DNA of 64,000 nt, taken from assembly GCF_014697425.1 (NCBI RefSeq), contig NZ_JACJRU010000017.1, positions 1-64,000 of the forward strand, written 5' to 3'. Positions 8,740 through 18,280 of the stretch are shown here, piece by piece. The stretch's first letter is position 1. Each line of letters starts with the position of its first letter. The translations under genes and the position numbers were made by a program. Under the pieces are notes generated by a model that saw only the letters and a list, made by a program, of their open reading frames with translations, was not told the origin of the DNA and searched no databases. Source of the DNA: Nostoc sp. FACHB-110 (lineage in GTDB: Bacteria; Cyanobacteriota; Cyanobacteriia; Cyanobacteriales; Nostocaceae).

Positions 8740-9231
8740 CTAGTTATCCTCACCAACCAGCTGTAAAACTCGATTGTATAAAGCTGCATCAATCCAAAAC
8801 CCTGCTTGATTACGCAAAGCATCCATTAAAGGTTTGACTGTCAAAATTAGTCCTCGATTTTTCGCTTCCGCTAAAATGCCTAAAATCCCCACATATCGGA
8901 GTTGTAGTCTGCCAGCAATCAAACGACCACGACGTTCATCAATCAGAAGTTGATCAGCCTTGATTTCTAGTGCCAGAGCAATTGCTTCAGCTTCACCTTT
9001 ATCTAAGTCATTTGCCAGTGCTTCCACAACCGTGCGATCGCCCACTTGAATAATTTGAATCCAATCAAAGGTTTGTACTTCAGTTGCACCTGCCACAGGA
9101 AATTCAGGATCAGTTAGTTCTTGATAAACTGCTTCTGGAATAATCACAGTACCGTAAAGGTGCTGTAGTAGATTAAGGTGATTGATGGCTGCAAGATTGT
9201 TGATAGGAGAGGTATCGCTAACAATAATCAC
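8740..9231 (-). CDS. DUF3368 PIN-like toxin
   Basis: A 163-aa protein beginning IIVSDTSPINNLAAI, the DUF3368 version of a PIN ribonuclease opening, where the early aspartate is catalytic. DKGEAEAIALALEI near residue 77 and LLIDERRGR near 95 provide the other acidic residues. It is the downstream gene of a two-gene module; its start overlaps the end of the antitoxin gene by 4 bases. Toxic RNase activity is inferred from the family. Confidence 0.82.
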   Translation of the reverse strand: MIIVSDTSPINNLAAINHLNLLQHLYGTVIIPEAVYQELTDPEFPVAGATEVQTFDWIQIIQVGDRTVVEALANDLDKGEAEAIALALEIKADQLLIDERRGRLIAGRLQLRYVGILGILAEAKNRGLILTVKPLMDALRNQAGFWIDAALYNRVLQLVGEDN

Positions 9232-9473
9232 AACCTGCCCATCTCCTGCAAGTTTTTGATGTCTTGTTCAAAATCATCCACACCATAGTGAACTGGAATT
9301 TGCCGACTGGCAAGTAGATGTTGAAACGCAATACGGTTCATCTGTGCTAAACGACTGGCTTGAGCAAGGGTAAGTTTTTCTTTCTCAAACAACATAACTG
9401 CAATTTCTTGTTTCAGTTCAGCGTTAGTCATACGGGTTGCAGCTAAAATTTCATCAGGAATAAAGATGCTCAT
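9228..9473 (-). CDS. UPF0175 family antitoxin
   Basis: An 81-aa protein with the UPF0175 pattern: KQEIAVMLFEKEKLTLAQAS near the middle (helix-turn-helix-like), then MNRIAFQHLLASRQIPVHYG, and a DDFEQDI tail. It pairs with the DUF3368 gene immediately downstream with overlapping codons (stop and start share ATGA), which is the standard order for this type II toxin-antitoxin module. Confidence 0.85.
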   Translation of the reverse strand: MSIFIPDEILAATRMTNAELKQEIAVMLFEKEKLTLAQASRLAQMNRIAFQHLLASRQIPVHYGVDDFEQDIKNLQEMGRL

Positions 9474-9575
9474 GGCTGAATTTATCTCTACATCACTATT
9501 CTATTTATTGATACGGGCAGAAAGTTCTGTTAAGCCAAAATAGAGACGATCTGCTCATTTAATATATGTATATTT

Positions 9576-11066
9576 ATGTCAAACTCGCTTAAAGCATCAA
9601 CAACTGGACTGGCAATTGTAGAGAAGGCAAGAAAGCGTCTTGGGTGGACGAAAACCAGCACGGCGCGTTGGTGGCAGGATGCTCATACTTCTAGGGCTAC
9701 TTTACGGCGATTTTGGCAAGGCGATCGCATCCAGCACGAAATTTTTATTGCTATTTGTCAGGCTGTTGGCATTCAAGATTGGCAAAGCATTGCAGATATC
9801 TCTGATGCAGATTCAGAAATTATTTTAGAACCATCTAAACCCTATCTTGATTGGTATGAAGCTCCTGATGTCGAAAGTTTTTTTGGGCGAAATCTGGAAT
9901 TAGAGCAGTTAGAGGAATGGATAATTAGCGATCGCTATAAACTAATAACCATTGTAGGCATTGCTGGTATTGGAAAAACTGCTCTTTTACTTGCTCTGGC
10001 TGACCGCATTCAGACACAATTTGATTGTTTAATTTGGCGATCGCTTTATACTGCACCTTCTTTGATTTCTCTGCTTGAAAATTTACTGAACATCTTTGAG
10101 CAAACTGTTGTTAATGAAGTTAACAAAGGGACAGCAAAGCTCATACATCATTTGCAGCAACGTCGTTGTTTATTGATATTAGATGGGCTAGATACTGTTG
10201 AGTTAACATCAGAATATAATCGATTTTTTCATCAATTAAGCCGTCATCATAAAAGTTGTGTTTTTATTACTAGCCGCGAACAACCAAAATTTAGCGAAAT
10301 TCAGTCAAAAACAGCTAATTGTTGGCAATTAAAAGGATTATCAAACCTAGCCGCTTTAGAACTACTACAATCTCGAGGATTCACAGGGAAAGAATTAGGA
10401 CTGCCAAATTTAATTCAACTTTATCGCGGCAATCCATTAGCCTTAAAACTTGTGACTCCATTGATTCAATCTGTTTTTGGGGGCAATGTTGCTGCATTTA
10501 TCAATCAGCATACTTTAGTGATTAGCGATCGCTTACAAATTATCCTCAAACAGCAATTTGAGCAACTTTCTGATTTAGAACAAGATATTGTTTACTGGTT
10601 AGCAATTTGGCAAGAACCTGTAACTTTCTGCCGATTACAAACTCATCTGCTGATATCTGTTGATCCCTCGATGGTTTTAGCCGGAATTTTAGCTCTAGAA
10701 AGGCGAGCGCTTTTAGAAAAATGGGTGAGTAGCAGCGAAGTGGCTTTCACGTTGCAACCAATGGTGATGAAAGTAGTCACTGATGAGTTAGTAGAAAATG
10801 CGGCTCAAGAAATTCATCAGGTAGCCGAGAGTTATGAGATTCGTCATTTCAAAATACTCCGAACTCATTGGTTACTCCGTCCTGGTAGTGATGATATTAT
10901 CGGCGATCGCATTTTGTATCAACTGCAAGAAAAGCTGTGGCGGATGTATGGTGCGTTTCTGCCACAAGCTCTTCAAGACATACTGTTATTGTTAAAGGAT
11001 AAGTCACCTTTAGCAATTGGCTATATCGCTAGCAATATAACCACACTCCTAAATTGTCAACAATAG
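9576..11066 (+). CDS. NB-ARC (STAND) ATPase with N-terminal helix-turn-helix-like domain
   Basis: A 496-aa protein. Residues 1-75 resemble the helical DNA-binding-like domain that precedes NB-ARC in many cyanobacterial STAND proteins (GLAIVEKARKRLGWTKTS, RATLRRFWQGD). Walker A is GIAGIGKT (128-135), Walker B is LLILDGLD near 200, the sensor region FITSREQP is near 231, and GNPLALKL near 295 is the conserved GLPL-like motif. A winged-helix region follows and the protein stops, with no WD40, TPR or other sensor repeats. It may therefore be a short form or a 3' truncation. STAND proteins act as regulators or defence sensors; which applies here is not shown. Confidence 0.82.
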   Translation: MSNSLKASTTGLAIVEKARKRLGWTKTSTARWWQDAHTSRATLRRFWQGDRIQHEIFIAICQAVGIQDWQSIADISDADSEIILEPSKPYLDWYEAPDVESFFGRNLELEQLEEWIISDRYKLITIVGIAGIGKTALLLALADRIQTQFDCLIWRSLYTAPSLISLLENLLNIFEQTVVNEVNKGTAKLIHHLQQRRCLLILDGLDTVELTSEYNRFFHQLSRHHKSCVFITSREQPKFSEIQSKTANCWQLKGLSNLAALELLQSRGFTGKELGLPNLIQLYRGNPLALKLVTPLIQSVFGGNVAAFINQHTLVISDRLQIILKQQFEQLSDLEQDIVYWLAIWQEPVTFCRLQTHLLISVDPSMVLAGILALERRALLEKWVSSSEVAFTLQPMVMKVVTDELVENAAQEIHQVAESYEIRHFKILRTHWLLRPGSDDIIGDRILYQLQEKLWRMYGAFLPQALQDILLLLKDKSPLAIGYIASNITTLLNCQQ

Positions 11067-11169
11067 GGTGTAGTGAAAACAGCATTAGACGGGGCTTGTA
11101 TCGCGCGCGGTTTTTGCTGCTGTCTCTTCCCTACACCCCGTCCCAACTGGGCTTGGTCAAACGTCAATT

Positions 11170-12015
11170 TTAAGTGTGGAATAACACTGTTAACAATGGT
11201 ATAAACGCTAACAGAAAACCATGCCAAGATTGCCATTTGATTGTGGCTGTTGGTTCTGGTGGTGCTAATAAAGCATTAATTCTTTGTTCTAAGCGATCGC
11301 CTACACTATCACCTAAAGCCGCACAGCAAATTTCAGATTCTGGTAATACAGAAGTTTGGCTAACAACCAACAGCAAAGATTCTGCTAGTATCAATGGATC
11401 TACATAAGATGCAGCGTAACTGTCTGCGCGTAGTTCGCGTAACACTAACAATTCTTGCCATAAAGCATTTGTATTCGGCAACCAAGCGGTGCAGGAACGC
11501 ACCCAACCCAGCCAGAAAAACCAAAATGTATCTCGGTAATGGTGATGCCCTTGTTCGTGTGCTAAGACGCTTTCTACATGAGCAGGTGAAAGAGTTTGCA
11601 GTAGTCCTGCACTCACTACTAATTCGGGTTGCCAAAAACCAATTTGTCCGGCGAAGAGTGCTGGTGTGTTGAGCAACCTGACGGGTTGACCATCAAGATT
11701 GACCAAGGGCGAGTGGCGCGCCGATTTTACAGACTGCCAACCTTGAATAGCCAGTTTAATACATAAAAAGGCAAAAAATCCCAAACTGATGAATGCTAAA
11801 TCATAGCTAAACCAGCCTGTATAGGTTCCACCCATTCTGCCTTGTGGCCCCATGCACAAAACGGCGATCGCCGTCATAAAAATTAGCAAAGGCGGAAACA
11901 GAAATAAAAATAGCGATCGCCGCCACCGCGTGTTCCAATTGCCTTGGGTAGTAATCTCAGCACATCTTAATATCCACGAGACGGCCAAAGCAGTCAAAAT
12001 CATCACTAGATGCAT
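11170..12015 (-). CDS. M56 family (BlaR1-like) membrane metallopeptidase
   Basis: A 281-aa membrane protein with N-terminal hydrophobic segments, the zinc-binding HEQGHHHYRD near residue 153 (HExxH) and a further C-terminal hydrophobic stretch. It matches the short M56 peptidases that in cyanobacteria sit next to BlaI-type repressors. The predicted scheme, from BlaR1/MecR1, is that the sensed signal activates the peptidase, which then relieves repression by the BlaI partner. It starts 3 bp after the BlaI gene ends, so they form an operon. The beta-lactam sensor domain of BlaR1 is missing, so the signal is unknown. Confidence 0.85.
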   Translation of the reverse strand: MHLVMILTALAVSWILRCAEITTQGNWNTRWRRSLFLFLFPPLLIFMTAIAVLCMGPQGRMGGTYTGWFSYDLAFISLGFFAFLCIKLAIQGWQSVKSARHSPLVNLDGQPVRLLNTPALFAGQIGFWQPELVVSAGLLQTLSPAHVESVLAHEQGHHHYRDTFWFFWLGWVRSCTAWLPNTNALWQELLVLRELRADSYAASYVDPLILAESLLLVVSQTSVLPESEICCAALGDSVGDRLEQRINALLAPPEPTATIKWQSWHGFLLAFIPLLTVLFHT

Positions 12016-12018
12016 TTA

Positions 12019-12435
12019 TTATTCCTCCCTGGCTTGGCGTGCGGCTTGAATGCGTTTAGCGATCGCTTCTATTTGTTTGCTAGTAGTTTCATCCAGACTA
12101 TCGGCAAAGGCCGCCACTACATCTGGATTACCTACCGCTAAAAATCGCTGTAACTGATCGTGAGCCTTGATTACCTGTGCTTGTTGCTTACTCAACAAAG
12201 GTCGCCAATAAAAAGCTCGACCTTGTTTATCACAGGCGAGCCATCCTTTTTCGGTCAGCCGACGCAAAACTGTAGTTACAGAAGTGTAAGCTAATTCTCT
12301 GTTAGGGTCAGCCAGAATGCGATCGTGGACATCTTTGACTGTAGCTGAACCCAATTCCCAGATAATATTCAAAATTTCTGCTTCTAATGGGCCTACAGAT
12401 AGCTGTTTGGGGCGGTAGTCAGGTAAAGGAGCCAT
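12019..12435 (-). CDS. BlaI/MecI/CopY family transcriptional repressor
   Basis: A 138-aa winged-helix protein: LGPLEAEILNIIWELGSATV cut here to LEAEILNIIWELGSATV near residue 17, then the recognition helix region AYTSVTTVLRRLTEKGWL near 50, and a C-terminal dimerisation helix. It is the first gene of a two-gene operon with the M56 peptidase and is predicted to repress it. The region upstream carries two near-repeats that could be operators. Confidence 0.88.
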   Translation of the reverse strand: MAPLPDYRPKQLSVGPLEAEILNIIWELGSATVKDVHDRILADPNRELAYTSVTTVLRRLTEKGWLACDKQGRAFYWRPLLSKQQAQVIKAHDQLQRFLAVGNPDVVAAFADSLDETTSKQIEAIAKRIQAARQAREE

Positions 12436-12750
12436 GTCAATTTTTTAGATACTAGAGGTTAAATTGGCGGATTGGATGCAAAATTCCCCTCTTGATATAG
12501 CAAGAAACATTGCCTAAAAAGTGTCAAGTATTTCAGATTTTGCAGTGTTCTGCTTGATGCAGCAACAAACATTACCCAGCAAAGTCACAAAATAAATCGA
12601 TTATGTTTTTAGATTACCGTTGTTTGCCTTCATTGGCCTAACTCTTGGCATTCCCTCCAGAAAATACTATTACTTTAATTGTCACTTTGGTTGGTCACAC
12701 AATTTAGAATGTATCTCGACAATAGAATTTAGAGCAGGTGTATCCAGCGC
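12436..12750. promoter_or_regulatory. Divergent intergenic region between BlaI and comB with near-direct repeats
   Basis: Two related stretches, AGCAAGAAACATTGCC (about 12499-12514) and AGCAACAAACATTACC (about 12560-12575), lie 60 bp apart upstream of the BlaI gene. They could be repressor sites, but the classic BlaI TACA/TGTA dyad is not obvious. The rest holds no visible gene. Confidence 0.35.
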
Positions 12751-13488
12751 GTGAAGCTATTTGTATACCACACTCCGGAATTAACTCCGACGGATGAAGC
12801 TCCTGACTGCGCGATCGCAGTCGATGTCTTGCGAGCAACTAGCACAATTGCCACAGTCTTAGCGGCTGGCGGCGAAGCGGTGCAAGTCTTTAGCGATTTA
12901 GACAAACTCATGGAGACTAGCGAACAATGGCCAGCCGAAAAACGGTTACGAGCCGGAGAACGCGGCGGTGCTAGAGTTAGTGGCTTTGAACTTGGTAACT
13001 CTCCCCTAGACTGTACACCAGAGCTAGTGGAAGGTCGTCGTTTGTTTATTAGCACCACTAATGGCACTCGTGCTTTACAACGGGTACAACATTCCCCCGC
13101 CGTACTAGCAGCCGCTTTGATTAACCGCGCCACAATCGTACAGTATCTTCTAGAAAAGCAACCTGAAACAGTTTGGATTGTCGGTTCTGGTTGGGAAGGT
13201 AGTTTTGCCCTAGAGGATACAGTTTGTGCAGGAGCGATCGCATACAGTCTGGCAGAAAAAGCCAATATTTCCACAGATGAATTAGCTGGTAACGATGAAT
13301 TAATTGGTGCGATCGCTCTTTATTCGCAATGGAAAAATAATTTATTGGGATTGCTTCATCATGCTAGTCATGGCAAGCGATTATTACGCCTTGACTGTCA
13401 TGAAGACCTAAAATATTGTTCCCAAACTGATATTTTAGATGTTTTGCCAATACAACAAGAAATAGGAGTTTTAAAAAGTAAAAAATAA
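12751..13488 (+). CDS. comB: 2-phosphosulfolactate phosphatase family protein
   Basis: A 245-aa protein starting at GTG 12751, beginning KLFVYHTPE and containing the family motifs AIAVDVLRATSTIATVLAAG cut to VDVLRATSTI near residue 24, LRAGERGG near 65, GFELGNSP near 77, and ISTTNGTRAL near 98. ComB hydrolyses 2-phosphosulfolactate in coenzyme M synthesis in archaea. Cyanobacteria do not make coenzyme M, so the real substrate here is uncertain although the fold assignment is secure. It is a single gene. Confidence 0.87.
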   Translation: MKLFVYHTPELTPTDEAPDCAIAVDVLRATSTIATVLAAGGEAVQVFSDLDKLMETSEQWPAEKRLRAGERGGARVSGFELGNSPLDCTPELVEGRRLFISTTNGTRALQRVQHSPAVLAAALINRATIVQYLLEKQPETVWIVGSGWEGSFALEDTVCAGAIAYSLAEKANISTDELAGNDELIGAIALYSQWKNNLLGLLHHASHGKRLLRLDCHEDLKYCSQTDILDVLPIQQEIGVLKSKK

Positions 13489-13795
13489 AACTTCTCACAA
13501 ATTATCAAATACAGAGTTTTTAGTTATATTGGCTGGATTTGGTAATTATGCCAAACTCTAGCTTTGTTTGCTTATCTGGACACTTTAGTCTTTACGCGAC
13601 GCTTGTTCTGCTGGTATTGACCTATTCCAATTATCCCTGGTATAGCAAGAGGTAAACCGCAGAAGGCAGAAGTAAAAATATTCCTACTACTGTCATTCAC
13701 GCGGGCAAATTTTTTTATTTTGTGAACTCTTTGCTACTTAATTACCAGGGATATTCAAATAATAAAATCAATTTTTGTTAACTCATTTCCGGCAA
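13489..13795. other. Convergent intergenic region, no feature seen
   Basis: About 307 bp between the ends of comB and the pseudouridine synthase gene. It is AT-rich with no strong hairpin-plus-T-run and no open frame I would support. Confidence 0.4.
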
Positions 13796-15445
13796 TTAAA
13801 AAGGCGTTTTTGTTTGTAAATGCAGAGCTTTTGCTAAATAAGGATGTGGAAAAATTAGTTCTCTAGCATGAAGGTGTAAACGGCTGACATTAGCACAACA
13901 TCCATAAAGGCGATCGCCTAAAATAACTATACCTAAACCTACTGCTGCATGAACTCTTAATTGATGAGTACGTCCTGTTAGCGGCGTAAATTCTACACGG
14001 GTGTAGTTTCCTTCTGGAGAAATCACCCGAAAACGCGTCAAGCTTGGTTTACCATACTGCCAATTCACTTGTTGGTAAGGGCGATTTTCGGGATCACCCC
14101 AAAGTGGCAGTTCAATTAAACCTTCCTTAGTTGTCATAAATCCAGCAAGTATCGCTTCATATATTTTATTGACTTGTCGCTGTTGAAATTGCTGACTGAG
14201 TTGTTTGTAGGTTTGGCGATCGCGTGCTATTAATAAAATGCCAGAAGTATCTTGATCTAACCGATGCACAGCCATCAACTCACTATCACCTAACCCACAG
14301 CGCAAACGACTCAGCACACTATCTTGGGTTTTGTGATATCTACCTGGAACCGAAAGCAATCCAGCAGGTTTATCCACAGCAATTAACCATTCATCTTGAT
14401 AAATAATCGCCTCTTGCTCAATTCCTTGTCCTATCCCCGACAACAAAAACCCCATCAACGGCTGACAGCGTTCTACACAAGCCCCATAAAATTCACCTTG
14501 CACTTTATCGCCTGAAGATGCTCCCCACCAAAATTCAGCCATTGCTAGGGGTTTGAGGTGGTGTGTAGCTGCATAATGTAGCAACTTTGGGGCGCAACAA
14601 TCACCTGTACCCGTTGGTAAACCATTTGGCATCAATTGTTGTAATGATAAAGATTGCCCAAAAAAATTCATCAAAGAATAAGCAGCGTGCATCTGTGCTT
14701 GGAGATGACGTGACAAAGCTTTACGCTCTTGCTTCAATTCCTGTATTCTCGCATCTGCTTTTGCAATAATGTGCTGTAGCGGCTTTAAAACAGCATCGCG
14801 TTGACGTTTGTATTGTCGTCGCTCAATTCCTTCTCGACGGCTAGCTTCATCAAGCTGTGCAAGAGTAGAACTGAGTGCTTCCCCAGTCAGAGTTTCGCAA
14901 AGTAGTCGGCGTTGTTCTTGGCGTTGATTTTTTTGCTGGTTATGGCGAGCGCTCATTGCTTGTAATTTTTGCTGAAACTCAACCGCAAGAATTTCATACT
15001 GCTGTCGTTCGGGTAATTGCTGTAAGCTGATGAGTTCTTGTTTAATCGCTTCTAGTTGAGCTAAAGTTTGCACTTCTTCAACAGCGACATTCTCTCGCCC
15101 TGGAATAGGGGGAACCCAGCCTGCTACCAAACTTTGACTATTCAATAATCCAGAAAAAGCCTTGATAATGCGTTGTTCACCCGAAGGTAGTTCTACCAAC
15201 AATACGCCATACATTTTACCCTCACAGGCATAACCCTCATCACTGGCGAGGTGTTTCATTAAACTAACTGCGATCGCTTCTACTAAAATAGTGCGGGGTA
15301 ATCTCAGCAGTTCCCCTGTGTGCGGACAACGCCCTTCGTAGGAGTAGCTTATAAATGAAGAGTTTAAAGCAACGTTGCTGTCAATAAAGTCTGCAAGTGG
15401 ATGTAGTGTAGCAGGAAACAGATGATTGAGTTGCTGATTCTCCAT
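13796..15445 (-). CDS. RluA-family pseudouridine synthase with long N-terminal extension
   Basis: A 549-aa protein. The C-terminal half (from about residue 340) is the RluA catalytic domain: DKPAGLLSVPGR near 355, the catalytic-aspartate motif MAVHRLDQDTSGILL near 390, and GRTHQLRVH near 490. It should convert uridine to pseudouridine in rRNA or tRNA. The first 340 residues are an extension with CPHTGELL, a DEGYACEGKMYGVLLV segment and a long coiled coil (residues about 150-250, rich in Q, R, E). This extended architecture occurs in many cyanobacterial and gammaproteobacterial homologues. It is a single gene next to the CAST left end. Confidence 0.88.
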   Translation of the reverse strand: MENQQLNHLFPATLHPLADFIDSNVALNSSFISYSYEGRCPHTGELLRLPRTILVEAIAVSLMKHLASDEGYACEGKMYGVLLVELPSGEQRIIKAFSGLLNSQSLVAGWVPPIPGRENVAVEEVQTLAQLEAIKQELISLQQLPERQQYEILAVEFQQKLQAMSARHNQQKNQRQEQRRLLCETLTGEALSSTLAQLDEASRREGIERRQYKRQRDAVLKPLQHIIAKADARIQELKQERKALSRHLQAQMHAAYSLMNFFGQSLSLQQLMPNGLPTGTGDCCAPKLLHYAATHHLKPLAMAEFWWGASSGDKVQGEFYGACVERCQPLMGFLLSGIGQGIEQEAIIYQDEWLIAVDKPAGLLSVPGRYHKTQDSVLSRLRCGLGDSELMAVHRLDQDTSGILLIARDRQTYKQLSQQFQQRQVNKIYEAILAGFMTTKEGLIELPLWGDPENRPYQQVNWQYGKPSLTRFRVISPEGNYTRVEFTPLTGRTHQLRVHAAVGLGIVILGDRLYGCCANVSRLHLHARELIFPHPYLAKALHLQTKTPF

Positions 15446-15689
15446 ATTGTTTAAAATTCTTAGTTCCCAGAGATTAAGAATTTCAGTATTGCTGAATCAG
15501 GGGATGAATTTTGATGTATTGAAATTTTTAACTCGTTATTCTCTCTGCTTTTCTGCGCCTCTGCGTGAGATCAATCATCCCGTAATTATGCAACGCCAGA
15601 ATTTCAATAGCGGAAACTCAAAAGCAGAATATAGTATCTTTAAATTAAACGCCAAAAAGCGACTAATTATGTCTTATCTGTGATAAATA

Positions 15690-15900
15690 TGTACAGTGAC
15701 AAATTAAATGTCGTTGTGACAAATTAGTGTCATTTATTAAATGCTTGTACAGCAAGAGTTTTAGCTATTTAAAAGGTATTACATTATTTCTCGGTAGTGA
15801 CTAAATAAATGTCGCTTTCTGTAAAAATGACAAATTAACTGACGCTTCAGAATTTAGAAAAAAGGCTTTGTATATTTTCATAATGACAAATTGACTGTCG
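15690..15900 (+). repeat. CAST left end with TnsB-binding repeats
   Basis: Starts with TGTACAGTGACAAATTAAAT at 15690. Repeats of the TGACAAATTA-N-TGTCG type follow: one at 15708-15725, then TGACTAAATAAATGTCG at 15798, TGACAAATTAACTGACG at 15828 and TGACAAATTGACTGTCG at 15884. A second TGTACA occurs at 15746. Spaced repeats of this form are the TnsB-binding sites of Tn7-like ends, and the terminus matches the right end in inverted orientation. Confidence 0.85.
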
Positions 15901-15951
15901 TTTTCCTAATCCATAGAATAACATTATGTATTTATAAATTACTTTTAATTC

Positions 15952-17493
15952 ATGAACAGAAATATTATGTCTGACTTTACTGTTCATACATCTGTAAATG
16001 CTGCGGACGTTCTATCACAAGAGAGCAACACATCTCCTGAGACTAATGTGATTGTTACAGAACTCTCAGAGGAAGCCCAACTCAAGCTAGAGGTGATCCA
16101 AACTTTACTTGAGCCTTGCGATCGCACAACTTACGGGCAGAAGTTGAAGGAAACTGCGGAAAAACTGGGTGTGACAGTGCGAACGGTGCAGCGTTTAGTA
16201 AAAAAATGGGAAGAGGATGGCTTAGTCGGATTCACTCAGACAGGTAGGGCTGATAAAGGAAAACATCGAATTGGTGAGTTTTGGGAAAACTTCATCATCA
16301 AAACTTATAAGGAAGGTAGCAAGGGTAGTAAACGCATGACTCCCAAACAAGTTGCCCTGAGAGTTCAAGCTAAAGCGCGTGAACTAGGTGACTCCAAGCC
16401 TCCTAATTACAGAACAGTTTTAAGGGTATTAGCTCCCATATTGGAACAAAAAGAAAAAACTAAGAGTATCCGCAGCCCTGGTTGGCGGGGGACAACACTT
16501 TCCGTTAAAACTCTTGAAGGACAAGATTTATCAGTCGACTACAGCAACCATGTCTGGCAATGTGACCATACTCGTGTAGATGTTTTGCTAGTAGATCAGC
16601 ATGGTGAACTTCTAAGTCGTCCCTGGCTAACAACTGTAATTGATACTTATTCTCGTTGCATCATGGGTATTAATTTGGGCTTTGATGCGCCTAGTTCAGT
16701 TGTAGTAGCTTTAGCATTACGCCATGCGATTTTGCCCAAAAAATACGGTGCAGAGTACAAACTGCACTGCGAATGGGGAACTTACGGTAAGCCAGAACAT
16801 TTTTATACTGATGCGGGTAAAGATTTTCGTTCAAACCATTTAAGTCAAATCGGGGCGCAATTGGGGTTTATTTGTCATTTACGCGATCGCCCCAGTGAAG
16901 GTGGAGTAGTTGAGCGTCCTTTTAAGACATTGAATGACCAACTGTTTTCAACGCTTCCAGGGTACACCGGATCTAATTTGCAGGAACGCCCAGAAGATGC
17001 AGAGAAGGATGCAAAACTCACCTTACGGGAACTAGAACAGTTACTAGTTCGCTATATTGTTGACCGCTACAACCAAAGTATTGATGCGCGAATGGGGGAT
17101 CAGACTCGCTTTGAGCGTTGGGAAGCTGGACTACCCACAGTACCAGAGCCAATGGCAGATAGAGATTTGGATATCTGCCTGATGAAGCAGTCACGGCGTA
17201 CAGTGCAAAGAGGAGGATATTTACAGTTTCAAAATTTAATGTATCGGGGGGAATATTTGGCAGGTGATGCTGGGGAAACTGTCAATTTAAGATTTGATCC
17301 CAGAGACATTACAACCATTCTGGTTTATCGCCAGGAGAAAAATCAAGAAGTGTTCCTAACTCGCGCTCATGCTCAAGGTTTGGAGACAGAGCAACTGTCA
17401 TTAGATGAGGCTGAGGCAGCAAGTCGCAGGCTCCGTAGCGCAGGCAAGACTATCAGTAACCAATCATTAGACTTGTCCGAAATATTAACTTAG
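15952..17493 (+). CDS. tnsB: TnsB transposase of type V-K CAST, C-terminally truncated
   Basis: A 513-aa DDE integrase-type transposase. An HTH region spans about residues 55-100 (GVTVRTVQRLVKKWEEDG), and the catalytic triad is D205 (QCDHTRVD), D287 (YTDAGKDF) and E321 (GGVVERPF), the same positions I recall for the Scytonema enzyme. TnsB cuts and joins the transposon ends. The V-K homologues I know run to roughly 570-585 residues. Here homology stops after TISNQS near residue 505 and eight unrelated residues lead to a stop. The missing tail contains the C-terminal hook that contacts TnsC. A start at the internal ATG 15967 is also possible. Confidence 0.93.
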   Translation: MNRNIMSDFTVHTSVNAADVLSQESNTSPETNVIVTELSEEAQLKLEVIQTLLEPCDRTTYGQKLKETAEKLGVTVRTVQRLVKKWEEDGLVGFTQTGRADKGKHRIGEFWENFIIKTYKEGSKGSKRMTPKQVALRVQAKARELGDSKPPNYRTVLRVLAPILEQKEKTKSIRSPGWRGTTLSVKTLEGQDLSVDYSNHVWQCDHTRVDVLLVDQHGELLSRPWLTTVIDTYSRCIMGINLGFDAPSSVVVALALRHAILPKKYGAEYKLHCEWGTYGKPEHFYTDAGKDFRSNHLSQIGAQLGFICHLRDRPSEGGVVERPFKTLNDQLFSTLPGYTGSNLQERPEDAEKDAKLTLRELEQLLVRYIVDRYNQSIDARMGDQTRFERWEAGLPTVPEPMADRDLDICLMKQSRRTVQRGGYLQFQNLMYRGEYLAGDAGETVNLRFDPRDITTILVYRQEKNQEVFLTRAHAQGLETEQLSLDEAEAASRRLRSAGKTISNQSLDLSEILT

Positions 17494-18280
17494 GGAAAGA
17501 AAAATGGTAAAACGTTAAATTGAGCATTTACCATTTTTCTGAATTAGGTATGGTTTTTGATTATATCGAGAAATATCCACATAGAACAAAACAAATTTTA
17601 GGAATTAGTTACGAACAACTGCAATCACTGTTAAGATGTGCCGAAAAGCGACACCAAGAAATCAAAGTGAAACAGGAGAGCCAAAAAATTAGAATCAATG
17701 CGTCTGGAGGAGGTCGGCCAACCAAGTTGTCAAGAAGTGAGCAAGTCTGTTTATGCTTATATTATCTAAGACAGATGCCAACATTTCAAGTATTAGGAAT
17801 GATGTTTGGCGTTTCTAAGACAGAAGCTAACGACACTTTTCATTATTGGATACCAATCCTCCGAGATATTTTACCAGCTAGTTTATTAGAACAAGTCTCA
17901 AAAAATGAAAGTGATTTACTATTTGTTCAAGAAGTGTTAACTAATTTTAGGCTATTAGTCGATAGTCTGGAACAGCCAATATATAGGGACTATGACCAAA
18001 AAGAACAACAAAAATATTTTTCTGGTAAGAAGAGACAACATACATTGAAAAGTCTAATGTTTGGGATGCCAGAAGGGAAAGATATTGTGGAAGTAGAAAT
18101 AGGTGTTCCTGGCCCAACAGCAGATATAAATTTGTTTCGTAAATCTCAGACAAAGTTTGATAAGTCTCAACCTTTTTCGGGTGATAAAGGCTTTCAAGGA
18201 GGCGAAAATATCACTACTCCACATAAAAGAAAACCGAAGCGAGAATTAAGTCAACAGCAAAAAGATGAAAATAAGGCTGA
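17465..18280 (+). mobile_element. IS5-family insertion sequence remnant (right end missing)
   Basis: Starts at or just after TTA|GACTTGTCCGAAATA (17465-17480), exactly where TnsB homology ends. A TTA target triplet would fit the IS1031/IS427-type branches of IS5. It contains most of a transposase gene, but neither the last transposase motif nor a matching inverted repeat (TTTCGGACAAG) is found before the hsdS tail begins. The right end therefore seems to have been lost in a deletion. Exact boundaries are inferred. Confidence 0.75.

Noticed and set aside
12729..13274. 181-codon minus-strand frame opposite comB
   Set aside because: comB on the plus strand has clear family motifs; the antisense frame is a codon-bias shadow.
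15447..15683. 78-codon frame between the pseudouridine synthase and the CAST left end
   Set aside because: It has no recognisable content and occupies the probable promoter region of the minus-strand gene. It also showed no tRNA-like sequence when checked as a possible left-hand attachment site.
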